Positions 17,226-24,496 of a DNA stretch of 64,000 bases are shown piece after piece. The position numbers and the translations under genes were made by a program. How positions within the stretch are numbered: position 1 is the first letter of the stretch; each line of letters opens with the position of its first letter. The notes under the pieces were generated by a model. It worked only from the letters and a program-made list of their open reading frames with translations, did no database searches and had not been told where the DNA came from. The stretch is from contig CALEFF010000040.1 of the NCBI GenBank assembly GCA_937876865.1, positions 1 through 64,000 of the forward strand, in the 5' to 3' direction. The stretch comes from an uncultured Bacteroidales bacterium (GTDB taxonomy: Bacteria; Bacteroidota; Bacteroidia; Bacteroidales; P3).

Positions 17226-17233
17226 TACCTTTG
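17226..17233 (+). promoter_or_regulatory. -7 promoter box of the lone HsdR_N-type gene
   Basis: TACCTTTG is a full TAnnTTTG match, 58 bases upstream of the ATG at 17292. It lies in the gap after the DUF6078-like gene, so the nuclease gene can be transcribed on its own. Confidence 0.5.
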
Positions 17234-17291
17234 CATTAAATTCAATGTAGTAAGACGTTTAATGTTTATATTAACAAAATAAGTTAACGGT

Positions 17292-18380
17292 ATGAATGAA
17301 AATTGGAACGAAATAATAGATACATTACAAAAACGAATAAACAGCAAATCAACAGAGACTGAATATCAACAAGAGATTGAAAATTGTTTAAAAATATTAG
17401 GTTGGAAAAGTTATAACAAAACCATGCAATCTCAAGTAACAATACATATCGGTAATAATAATTCAATAAGACCCGATATTGTACTTTATAAAAACGATAT
17501 TCCGACTTTGCCTATTGAAATTAAACGTCCGAACAATATTTGCAATATTAAACAAGAATCTCAATTGACGTCTTACATGCGTCAATTAAAATTAAATATT
17601 GGTTTATACATAGGCGAAAATATCCAATTATACTATGACACTCCTAATGATTTAAATAATCCTATCTGTGTTTTCAAGGTAGAATTTCGTGAAGATGATG
17701 TTAATGGAAGTATATTTTGTGAAATGCTTTCATACGAAAAATTTGATATAACTTCTTTAGAAGACTTCTGTAAAGAACACTATAATCAAATTGTAGCTCG
17801 CAATAATTTACAAGAGCGTTTTAATGAATTCTTTTTTAGTAGCGATGCAAACAAAAACATTATTACCTTAATTAAAGATAAGTTTCTCAAAGAAGGATTT
17901 GAAGAAAAAGCTTTGGAATACGAGTTAGAAAAACTGACATTTAAAATAGAAAGAAAACAATCATATCGCACTGAGCAAAAAATAAAGAAGCCGGAAATTA
18001 AAACCACTAATAAAGAATATGCAGAAGAGGTTTTTTCATTAGATGGAATTAACTATTATGGAGTTAGACGATTCGTTTTAACCGTAGTTAAACAATATAT
18101 ATCAGAGCATCCAAATATAACTTTGGAAGAATTAGAAGAACGATTTCCCTCTTATTTAAGTCGTAATAGCAAATGTGGAATTATACGCCCTATGGATTTT
18201 ATAAAAGAAAAAAAAGACAGGGAACGTCGCTTTTTCATAAAAGATTCTATTATCTTAAATAACGGAACAGAAGTTGCAGTGTATTCTCAATGGGGAAATT
18301 CAGGAATATACAAACAAAAATTCCAAAATTTTCTTCGATACGTGGAAACTTTCTATCCTGTTTATTCAAAAAGTAAGTAA
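17292..18380 (+). CDS. Lone PD-(D/E)XK nuclease-type protein with an HsdR N-terminal-like domain
   Basis: A 362-residue soluble protein. Residues about 20-130 resemble the type I restriction R-subunit N-terminal nuclease domain: Glu30 in the leading helix, then RPDIVLYKND (60-69) and LPIEIKRP (73-80) give Asp62, Glu76 and Lys78 of the PD-(D/E)XK site, all intact. There is no helicase/translocase and no HsdM or HsdS nearby, so it is not a normal type I system. The C-terminal part (about 250-362, starting YYGVRRFVLTVVKQYISEH) looks like a separate DNA-binding or effector domain, including a predicted helical ITLEELEERFPSYLSR segment. It may be a stand-alone defence or DNA-repair nuclease; that is inference. 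It lies between a DUF6078-like gene and a DUF6078-like remnant. Confidence 0.75.
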   Translation: MNENWNEIIDTLQKRINSKSTETEYQQEIENCLKILGWKSYNKTMQSQVTIHIGNNNSIRPDIVLYKNDIPTLPIEIKRPNNICNIKQESQLTSYMRQLKLNIGLYIGENIQLYYDTPNDLNNPICVFKVEFREDDVNGSIFCEMLSYEKFDITSLEDFCKEHYNQIVARNNLQERFNEFFFSSDANKNIITLIKDKFLKEGFEEKALEYELEKLTFKIERKQSYRTEQKIKKPEIKTTNKEYAEEVFSLDGINYYGVRRFVLTVVKQYISEHPNITLEELEERFPSYLSRNSKCGIIRPMDFIKEKKDRERRFFIKDSIILNNGTEVAVYSQWGNSGIYKQKFQNFLRYVETFYPVYSKSK

Positions 18381-18469
18381 GTATAATAGCTGACTCTTTT
18401 AAGAATATGAATACTTTATTTTCAAACTTTCAACTCTACGGCTATGAAATTAAAGAAAATTTTGTGTAA
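18380..18469 (+). pseudogene. Possible 3' remnant of a second DUF6078-like gene
   Basis: Just past the nuclease gene, the frame ending with TAA at 18467-18469 reads ...NTLFSNFQLYGYEIKENFV. This resembles the C terminus of the intact DUF6078-like protein upstream (ANLFSSYGYEIVFDEI). The DNA agrees best over the YGYEI codons (CTACGGCTATGAAATT against CTACGGCTACGAAATT). No upstream part of the family can be read, so if real it is a decayed fragment of a tandem copy. The match is short and could be chance. Confidence 0.35.
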
Positions 18470-18571
18470 ATAATATAAACATCGTATTTATCAAGCACTT
18501 AAATAAATATAAAAGTATTATTTTCACATAATCCGCCTTATTTTTGAGCAAATTTTCACATTTTCCCCTTA

Positions 18572-18612
18572 AAATAAAAAAGGGAAACCCTTTGAGGATT
18601 TCCCTTTTTGTT
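18572..18612 (-). terminator. Terminator of the T9SS cargo gene; copy 1 of a duplicated 73-bp repeat
   Basis: An 11-bp stem pairs 18577-18587 with 18599-18609 (AAAAAGGGAAA/TTTCCCTTTTT). On the minus strand it serves the gene ending at 18637. The block 18572-18644 is repeated at 19640-19712 with only three mismatches. Confidence 0.85.
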
Positions 18613-18636
18613 TTTATGAATCTTTGGTTGGATTAT

Positions 18637-19557
18637 TTATTCCACTATTATTTTTGTTGCATACACTCCTTTTTCGGTAGAAAGCTTTACAAAATACACA
18701 CCTTCTTTTAATCCACTAATATCTATTGAAGAGGTCTTTTCTGTCATATTGTACTTTTTTATTTCTTGTCCTAAGAGGTTACAAATAGTCAATTCTTTAA
18801 TTGGGAGAGAGGTGTTTATATATAATCTTTCCTTTGCTGGATTGGGGTAAACAGAAACTTCGTTTTCAAATTCATTGTTTTCAAGTCCTGTATATAAAGG
18901 CGTGTAACAATCATATATAGATTCATCGAAAGAAAAATCGGAATACAAACATTCTTCATTATATTCATAGCAACGCAAACGTACATTAGGCATAGGATCC
19001 ATTGCCATAGTGTAACTTCTCCAATCCATTAACAATCCTTCTATGTTTCCTATTCCCTCTATCCAAGTAACCCAAGCATAATTATAAAATTGCAACGTAA
19101 CTTCTCTTCGTTCTACTCCATTGAAAACAAGGGTATCAACATTTGTTACATTAAAATATAATTCATATTCTTCATCTGCAAGTATAGAATCTCCTTCTGT
19201 TAAAGAAAAATCATACAACATAAATTCTGGACGATTATGATATGCTACAAAAACTTGTTTGTTTTCATTTTCTCTTATCCCACAAACAAAGGTTGCTGTT
19301 TCTATATCAAACTCTCGCTCTGTAAAAGAGTAAAGTTTCTTATACGACTTACCATCTATGATTGTATCTTCTTCTGTTAAAGCCAATCTTTCATAACGAT
19401 ATTGTTCATTATATTGACCATATTTTTGATCTGTCGTCCATATTTGCAAGCCTTCTTTGACAATAGGGATATATTCGTAAGATTGTGTTTGTGCTTTCAA
19501 AGAAAGTGAGATTATCAATGCAAATTGCATTACAATCAAAACAAATGTTTTTTTCAT
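18637..19557 (-). CDS. T9SS-secreted protein of unknown function with a type A sorting domain
   Basis: A 306-residue protein with a Sec signal peptide (about 1-23, ending LKAQ). A central domain (about 25-230) has no recognised fold. The C-terminal type A sorting domain (about 236-306) shows VSVYPNPAKERLYI, LLGQEIKKYN, IDISGLKEGVYFVKL and a final KIIVE. The T9SS moves such cargo across the outer membrane and removes or anchors the tail. The central part contains CYEYNEECLYSDFSFDESIYDCY, hinting at disulfides. Its promoter contains a G9 tract in the spacer (see 19583-19613), so expression may be phase variable. Its 3' end carries the same 73-bp repeat as the neighbouring PFOR gene. Confidence 0.85.
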   Translation of the reverse strand: MKKTFVLIVMQFALIISLSLKAQTQSYEYIPIVKEGLQIWTTDQKYGQYNEQYRYERLALTEEDTIIDGKSYKKLYSFTEREFDIETATFVCGIRENENKQVFVAYHNRPEFMLYDFSLTEGDSILADEEYELYFNVTNVDTLVFNGVERREVTLQFYNYAWVTWIEGIGNIEGLLMDWRSYTMAMDPMPNVRLRCYEYNEECLYSDFSFDESIYDCYTPLYTGLENNEFENEVSVYPNPAKERLYINTSLPIKELTICNLLGQEIKKYNMTEKTSSIDISGLKEGVYFVKLSTEKGVYATKIIVE

Positions 19558-19582
19558 GATATTTAATATTTATTTTAGAGTG

Positions 19583-19613
19583 CAAAGATAAGTATTTTTT
19601 ACCCCCCCCCAAA
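19583..19613 (-). promoter_or_regulatory. Promoter with a G9 tract inside the spacer (candidate phase-variable switch)
   Basis: On the minus strand TTTG (19613-19610) and TATCTTTG (19590-19583) are a perfect Bacteroidetes promoter with a 19-base spacer. The spacer begins with G8 of a G9 run (C9 at 19602-19610 on plus), preceded by T9. Gain or loss of a G would change the spacing between the two elements. The ATG is 25 bases downstream of the -7 box. Confidence 0.7.
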
Positions 19614-19639
19614 AAAAAACTCTTTTTTTTTAATAAAAA

Positions 19640-19680
19640 GAAATAAAAAAGGGAAACCCTTTGAGGATTTCCCTTTTTGT
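19640..19680 (-). terminator. Terminator of PFOR; copy 2 of the duplicated 73-bp repeat
   Basis: The same hairpin as at 18572-18612, with stem 19645-19655/19667-19677. The repeat block 19640-19712 runs into the last codons of the PFOR gene, where the shared bases are read in a different frame than in the T9SS gene. Confidence 0.85.
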
Positions 19681-19701
19681 TTTTATGATTCTTTAATTGG
19701 A

Positions 19702-22700
19702 TTATTTATTCCATTCCATTGTTGCCATTCTCTTGTAAGATTCGTAACGCCATTTTGCATTTTCTTCTGAGGCTGCAAATAATTGTGCTGCTTCTTCTGG
19801 GAATGCTTTCTTCAATGAGTTGTAACGTACTTCTCCGTCAATGAATGCTTGGAATTTACTCCAATCTGGTTCTTTTGAATCTAATGTAAATGGATTCTTT
19901 CCTTCTGCTGCAAGCTCAGGATTGTATCTCCACAAGTGCCAGTATCCGCATTCTACTGCGCGTTTTCCTTCTTCTTGTGTTTTTCCCATTCCTATCTTGA
20001 TTCCGTGGTTGATACATGGTGCGTAAGCTATGATCAATGATGGTCCGTTGTAAGCTTCGGCTTCTTTTAATACTTTTAAGTATTGTGCAGGGTCTGCTCC
20101 TATTGATACTTGTGCAACGTAAACGTATCCGTATGTTGTTGCTATCATACCAAGGTCTTTCTTACGGATTCTCTTTCCTGATGCTGCGAATTTAGCTATT
20201 GCTCCAACAGGTGTTGCTTTTGAGGCTTGTCCTCCTGTGTTTGAATAAACTTCTGTATCTACTACTAATATGTTTACGTCTTCTCCTGATGCGATAACAT
20301 GGTCAAGTCCACCGTATCCGATGTCGTATCCCCAACCGTCTCCACCGAATATCCATTGTGATTTCTTAACGATGAATTGTTTGTTAGCTTCTAATTCTTT
20401 GCATATATCGCAACCGCATTGTCCTAATGTTGGAACAAGTGAGTTGTAAACTTTTTGTGTGATTTCTGCGTTTTCTCTATTGTCTATCCAAAGTTGGAAT
20501 AATGCTTTTTGGTCTGCTGTGCAACATTCGCAAGTTAAGCCTCTTCTCATTAGGTCTTCAACTCTATCTCTCATTTTACGAGTTGCTGTTGCCATACCTA
20601 AACCAAATTCTGCATTGTCTTCAAATAATGAGTTTGCCCATGCTGGTCCTCTGCCTTCTGCGTTTGTTGTATATGGCATAGATGGGCAAGATCCTCCATA
20701 GATTGAAGAACAACCTGTTGCATTGGCTACCATCATTCTTTCTCCGAATAATTGTGTGATAAGTTTTATGTATGGTGTTTCTCCACAACCTGCACATGCT
20801 CCTGAGAATTCAAATAATGGTTGAGCAAATTGAGAATTCTTTATGCTCTTTCCTACTTCTACAAGGTTTGATTTGTAGGTTACGTTCTTTGTTACATTGT
20901 CCCAAACTTTTGCTTCTTCCATTTGTGTGTGTAATGGTTCCATTGTAAGGGCTTTTGTCTTAGCTGGACATACATCAACACAGTTTCCACAACCTGTACA
21001 ATCAAGTGGAGAGATTTGTACACGGAATTGCATTCCTTCAAATTCTTTTCCTATTGCTTTTATTGTGGTTGGATTTCCTGCTTTTACAAGTTCGTCTGCT
21101 GTGAATACGAATGGACGTACTGCTGCGTGAGGACATACTAATGAACATTTGTTACATTGGATACAGTTTTCTGCATGCCATGCTGGAACGTGTGCTGCTA
21201 TTCCTCTCTTTTCGTATTGAGATGTTCCACAAGGGAATGTTCCGTTTTCTCTTCCTGCAAATGCACTTACTGGTAATGTATCTCCTTCTTGTGCATTGAT
21301 TACATCTACTACGTTCTTTATGAATTCTGGTTTTTCTGCTGCTTCTCCGCAACTACAATCGCATGTACAAGCATCAGCCCATTCTTTTTTAACTTCTATT
21401 TTAACAACTTCTCCTCCTTTATCAACAGCAGCGTAGTTCATCTTAACGATGTTTTCGCCTTTCTTGCCGTATGATTTATCGATTGCTTTCTTCATTGCTG
21501 TAACTGCAACTTCGTAAGGAATTACTTCTGCAATCTTGAAGAATGCTGATTGAAGAATTGTGTTAGTTCTGTTTCCTAATCCTATTTCTTCTGCAATCTT
21601 TGTTGCGTTGATTATATAGAAGTTGATATTCTTTTCTGCTAATTCTTTTTTAACCTTAGCGCTTAATCTTTCTACTGTTTCTTCTGCTGAGAACATTGAG
21701 TTTAAAAGGAATGTTCCGTTAGGTTTGATTCCTTTCAATACTTCATACATATTCATATAGTTGAATACGTGGCAAGCAACGAAGTCTGGTGTTGTTACTA
21801 AGTAAGGTGAACGAATTACATTGTCTCCAAAACGTAGGTGAGAGCAAGTAAATCCTCCTGATTTCTTACTATCGTATGAGAAATATGCTTGACAATATTT
21901 GTTTGTGTTGTCTCCGATGATTTTGATAGAGTTTTTATTTGCTCCTACTGTACCATCTGCTCCTAATCCGTAGAATTTAGCTTCAAATGTTCCTTCTGTT
22001 GCCATTGATATTTCTGGTAACATTGGTAAAGAACGATTTGTAACGTCATCAACTATACCAACTGTGAATTGGTTCATTGGGTTAGCTGATTTAAGGTTTT
22101 CTACTACTGAAAGGATTTGTGCTGGTGTTGTATCTTTTGAAGACAATCCATATCTACCTCCAATAACCATTGGTTTTTCTGTGCAAGTGCAAGCTGCTAT
22201 TGCTTCTACTACGTCTAAGTATAATGGATCTCCGTTAGCACCTGCTTCTTTTGTACGGTCTAACACACAAATTCTTTTTGCAGTTTTTGGAAGGGCTGCA
22301 AAGAAGTATTTTTTAGAGAATGGACGGTAAAGATGTACTGTTACTAATCCTAATTTTTCGCCTTTCTTAGCAAGGTAGTCTATTACTTCTTTTATTGTGT
22401 CTGAAACGCTACCCATTGCTACTATTACGTTTTCTGCATCTGCTGCTCCATAGTAGTTGAATGGTTTGTATTCTCTGCCTGTTAATTGAGAGATTTTTTC
22501 CATATAGTCTGCTACTATTTCAGGTAGTGCATCGTAGAATGGATTACATGCTTCTCTTGCTTGGAAGAATACGTCTGGGTTTTGAGCTGTACCTCTTGTT
22601 ACAGGATGTTCTGGATTCAAGGCATTTTCTCTGTAATTTTTTAATGCTTCTTGATCAACCAATGCAGCCATATCTTCTGTGTCTAAGGCTTCTATTTTTT

Positions 22701-23247
22701 GAATTTCGTGAGATGTACGGAATCCGTCAAAATAGTGCATGAAAGGAACTCTTCCTTTTATTGCTGAAAGGTGAGCTACTCCTGCTAAATCCATTGCTTC
22801 TTGAACTGATGCCGAAGAAAGCATTGCAAATCCTGTTTGACGACAAGCGTAAACGTCAGAGTGATCTCCAAAGATTGAAAGAGCGTGAGCAGCTATTGTT
22901 CTTGCAGTAACGTGAAGTACGCCTGGAAGTAACTCTCCTGCTATTTTATACATATTTGGTATCATCAACAACAATCCTTGTGAAGCGGTGAATGTTGTAG
23001 ATAAAGCACCTGCTTGCAAAGATCCGTGTAATGCACCAGCAGCTCCTGCTTCTGATTGCATTTCTACCAATTTTACTGTTTCTCCAAAAATATTTTTGCG
23101 ACCATTTGCTGACCATTCATCAACATATTCTGCCATTGGTGATGATGGGGTAATAGGATAGATTGCTGCTACTTCGCTAAACATATATGCAACGTGAGCA
23201 CAAGCCTGATTACCATCGCATGTCAAAAATTTCTTTTCTTTTGCCAT
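19702..23247 (-). CDS. nifJ: Pyruvate:ferredoxin (flavodoxin) oxidoreductase
   Basis: Oxidatively decarboxylates pyruvate with CoA to acetyl-CoA and CO2, reducing ferredoxin, in the cytoplasm. The single 1181-residue chain has all PFOR domains: N-terminal pyrimidine-binding domain (YPITPSSPMAE near 35), gamma-type domain (about 425-620), two ferredoxin clusters (CIQCNKCSLVCPHAA and CTGCGNCVDVCPAK, about 695-770), and the TPP domain with GACAGCGE, FGGDGWGYDIGYGGLDH and the late APCINHG Cys. Extra Cys-rich spots are CTCDCSCGE (about 627-635), CECC (about 902) and CGCDIC (about 945). It has its own promoter, and sod lies upstream on the same strand. The C terminus is normal despite the repeat overlapping its last codons. 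Confidence 0.97.
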   Translation of the reverse strand: MAKEKKFLTCDGNQACAHVAYMFSEVAAIYPITPSSPMAEYVDEWSANGRKNIFGETVKLVEMQSEAGAAGALHGSLQAGALSTTFTASQGLLLMIPNMYKIAGELLPGVLHVTARTIAAHALSIFGDHSDVYACRQTGFAMLSSASVQEAMDLAGVAHLSAIKGRVPFMHYFDGFRTSHEIQKIEALDTEDMAALVDQEALKNYRENALNPEHPVTRGTAQNPDVFFQAREACNPFYDALPEIVADYMEKISQLTGREYKPFNYYGAADAENVIVAMGSVSDTIKEVIDYLAKKGEKLGLVTVHLYRPFSKKYFFAALPKTAKRICVLDRTKEAGANGDPLYLDVVEAIAACTCTEKPMVIGGRYGLSSKDTTPAQILSVVENLKSANPMNQFTVGIVDDVTNRSLPMLPEISMATEGTFEAKFYGLGADGTVGANKNSIKIIGDNTNKYCQAYFSYDSKKSGGFTCSHLRFGDNVIRSPYLVTTPDFVACHVFNYMNMYEVLKGIKPNGTFLLNSMFSAEETVERLSAKVKKELAEKNINFYIINATKIAEEIGLGNRTNTILQSAFFKIAEVIPYEVAVTAMKKAIDKSYGKKGENIVKMNYAAVDKGGEVVKIEVKKEWADACTCDCSCGEAAEKPEFIKNVVDVINAQEGDTLPVSAFAGRENGTFPCGTSQYEKRGIAAHVPAWHAENCIQCNKCSLVCPHAAVRPFVFTADELVKAGNPTTIKAIGKEFEGMQFRVQISPLDCTGCGNCVDVCPAKTKALTMEPLHTQMEEAKVWDNVTKNVTYKSNLVEVGKSIKNSQFAQPLFEFSGACAGCGETPYIKLITQLFGERMMVANATGCSSIYGGSCPSMPYTTNAEGRGPAWANSLFEDNAEFGLGMATATRKMRDRVEDLMRRGLTCECCTADQKALFQLWIDNRENAEITQKVYNSLVPTLGQCGCDICKELEANKQFIVKKSQWIFGGDGWGYDIGYGGLDHVIASGEDVNILVVDTEVYSNTGGQASKATPVGAIAKFAASGKRIRKKDLGMIATTYGYVYVAQVSIGADPAQYLKVLKEAEAYNGPSLIIAYAPCINHGIKIGMGKTQEEGKRAVECGYWHLWRYNPELAAEGKNPFTLDSKEPDWSKFQAFIDGEVRYNSLKKAFPEEAAQLFAASEENAKWRYESYKRMATMEWNK

Positions 23248-23291
23248 TGCTGTATTATTTAAATTTAAAACAATTATTTATCTACAAACTG

Positions 23292-23299
23292 CAAAGGTA
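23292..23299 (-). promoter_or_regulatory. -7 promoter box of PFOR
   Basis: The minus strand reads TACCTTTG, 44 bases upstream of the ATG at 23247. The upstream element is poor (TATG at the 19-base position). Confidence 0.5.
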
Positions 23300-23386
23300 C
23301 AGTAAAATTTTGAATATTCATAGAAAGATTATTTTTTTTCTTTAAATTAGTAAATTATTTCTTTGTTTTAACATTTTTTTATCCCT

Positions 23387-23457
23387 AAAAAAAAGTCTAC
23401 AATATAGACTAAACAGTCTACGATATAGACTAAACAGTCCACGATATAGACACAATA
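23387..23457 (-). terminator. Three tandem 21-bp hairpin units ending in a T run, after sod
   Basis: Three head-to-tail 21-base units (23395-23415, 23416-23436, 23437-23457), each built around GTCTA-n5-TAGAC (the third has GTCCA), lie 57 bases past the sod stop. On the minus strand the last unit is an AGTCTA/TAGACT hairpin followed at once by T8, so it works as a terminator form; the other two repeat the stem. They could alternatively be iterated binding sites upstream of the PFOR promoter. Confidence 0.6.
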
Positions 23458-23513
23458 ATAAAGTATATAATAAAATTATAACTAAAAGAAAAAAAATAAA
23501 AAAAGAAATGTTT

Positions 23514-24092
23514 TTAAAATCTTTCTGTTATTTTTTCCCAATCAACAAGCGGCCAAAAATCTTTTAAATAATCTGCTCTGCGATTTTGTTTATCAAGATA
23601 GTAAGCATGTTCCCATACATCACAAACTAAAAGTGGCGTTTTATTTTGACAAATTGGGTTTTCTGCATTTGGCAAGGCTAATATTTCTAATTTGTTTTCC
23701 TCATTTTTAACAAGCCATACCCAACCACTTCCAAAGAGATTTAATGCTTGTGTTGTAAATTCTTGTTTGAAATTTTCAATATTGCCATATTGTTGATTGA
23801 TATTTTCTAAAAAAGCCGAAGAAGGTTGTGTGTTTCGCTTTTCTGAAAAACAATCCCAATAAAAGGTATGATTCCACACTTGTGCAGCATTATTAAAAAT
23901 TGAGCCTTTGGCATGTTTAATGATGTATTCCAAAGGTTTTGATTCAAATTCACTATTAGCAATCAATGTATTTAATTTATCTACATAGGCTTGATGATGT
24001 TTTAAATAGTGAAATTCCATTGTTCTTTTGCTAATGTAAGGCTCTAATGCCTCTAAGGAATAATTTAATTTTGGTAATTCAATTTTTTTCAT
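23514..24092 (-). CDS. sodB: Superoxide dismutase (Fe/Mn family)
   Basis: Converts superoxide to oxygen and hydrogen peroxide. The 192-residue length is typical of the Fe/Mn family. The four metal ligands are visible: His28 (EFHYLKHH), His75 (WNHTFYWD), Asp158 and His162 (CDVWEHAYYLD). The usual helical N-terminal domain and the GSGWVWLV segment are present. Fe, Mn or cambialistic use cannot be settled here; Bacteroidetes enzymes are often cambialistic. Likely protects the oxygen-sensitive PFOR and Kor enzymes encoded on either side. It has its own -7 box at 24125-24132. Confidence 0.95.
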   Translation of the reverse strand: MKKIELPKLNYSLEALEPYISKRTMEFHYLKHHQAYVDKLNTLIANSEFESKPLEYIIKHAKGSIFNNAAQVWNHTFYWDCFSEKRNTQPSSAFLENINQQYGNIENFKQEFTTQALNLFGSGWVWLVKNEENKLEILALPNAENPICQNKTPLLVCDVWEHAYYLDKQNRRADYLKDFWPLVDWEKITERF

Positions 24093-24124
24093 AGTCTAAG
24101 TTTTTTTCTGTTCTATTCAAGAAA

Positions 24125-24132
24125 CAAATTTA
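24125..24132 (-). promoter_or_regulatory. -7 promoter box of sod
   Basis: The minus strand reads TAAATTTG, 32 bases upstream of the ATG at 24092. No TTTG at the usual distance, which may point to activator-dependent transcription. Confidence 0.45.
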
Positions 24133-24184
24133 CAAAAACTTTGTTCAATAAGAGTGTTCAAAAAAAAATTAAATTTAAAATCGT

Positions 24185-24215
24185 TTTGTCAATTGAAAAT
24201 AAAGTTATAATTTTG
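24185..24215 (+). promoter_or_regulatory. Promoter of the korDABC operon
   Basis: TTTG (24185-24188), exactly 19 bases, then TAATTTTG (24208-24215): a perfect consensus. The first start codon is 43 bases downstream. Confidence 0.75.
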
Positions 24216-24258
24216 GAGACTGAAATACAATTATTTTAATCATTAAAAATATAAAGCA

Positions 24259-24477
24259 ATGGCAATAAAAGGAGCAATTGTAATTGATATTGAGCGTTGT
24301 AAAGGTTGCGGAGTATGCGCTTCCGTATGTCCAAAACAAGTTATCGCTCTATCAAAAAATGTAAATGTAAAAGGTTATAATTATGCCGAAATGGTAAACG
24401 GTGATTGCATCGGTTGTGCGTCTTGTGGCATGGTATGTCCTGATGGTGTTATAACAGTTTACAAAGCAAAGTTATAA
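24259..24477 (+). CDS. korD: 2-oxoacid:ferredoxin oxidoreductase, ferredoxin-like delta subunit
   Basis: A small 72-residue iron-sulfur subunit that carries electrons from the catalytic subunits to ferredoxin. It has two [4Fe-4S] motifs, Cys14-17-20-24 (CKGCGVCASVC) and Cys50-53-56-60 (CIGCASCGMVC). It is the first gene of a four-gene operon in the order delta, alpha, beta, gamma, with a strong promoter upstream and a terminator after the last gene. The complex could act on 2-oxoglutarate or branched 2-oxoacids (Kor or Vor); the sequence does not decide. Confidence 0.93.
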   Translation: MAIKGAIVIDIERCKGCGVCASVCPKQVIALSKNVNVKGYNYAEMVNGDCIGCASCGMVCPDGVITVYKAKL

Positions 24478-24496
24478 ATAAAAAACTTTATAAGAA

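Noticed and set aside
17292..18380. A complete type I restriction system
   Set aside because: Only the HsdR N-terminal-like nuclease domain is present; there is no helicase part and no hsdM or hsdS nearby.
18572..19712. Possible composite mobile element bounded by direct repeats
   Set aside because: The repeats are terminators overlapping gene ends, there is no transposase or inverted-repeat ends, and the enclosed gene is a T9SS cargo protein. Kept only as a duplication.
23395..23457. Possible CRISPR array
   Set aside because: The units are contiguous 21-bp direct repeats with no spacers, and no cas gene is in the window.
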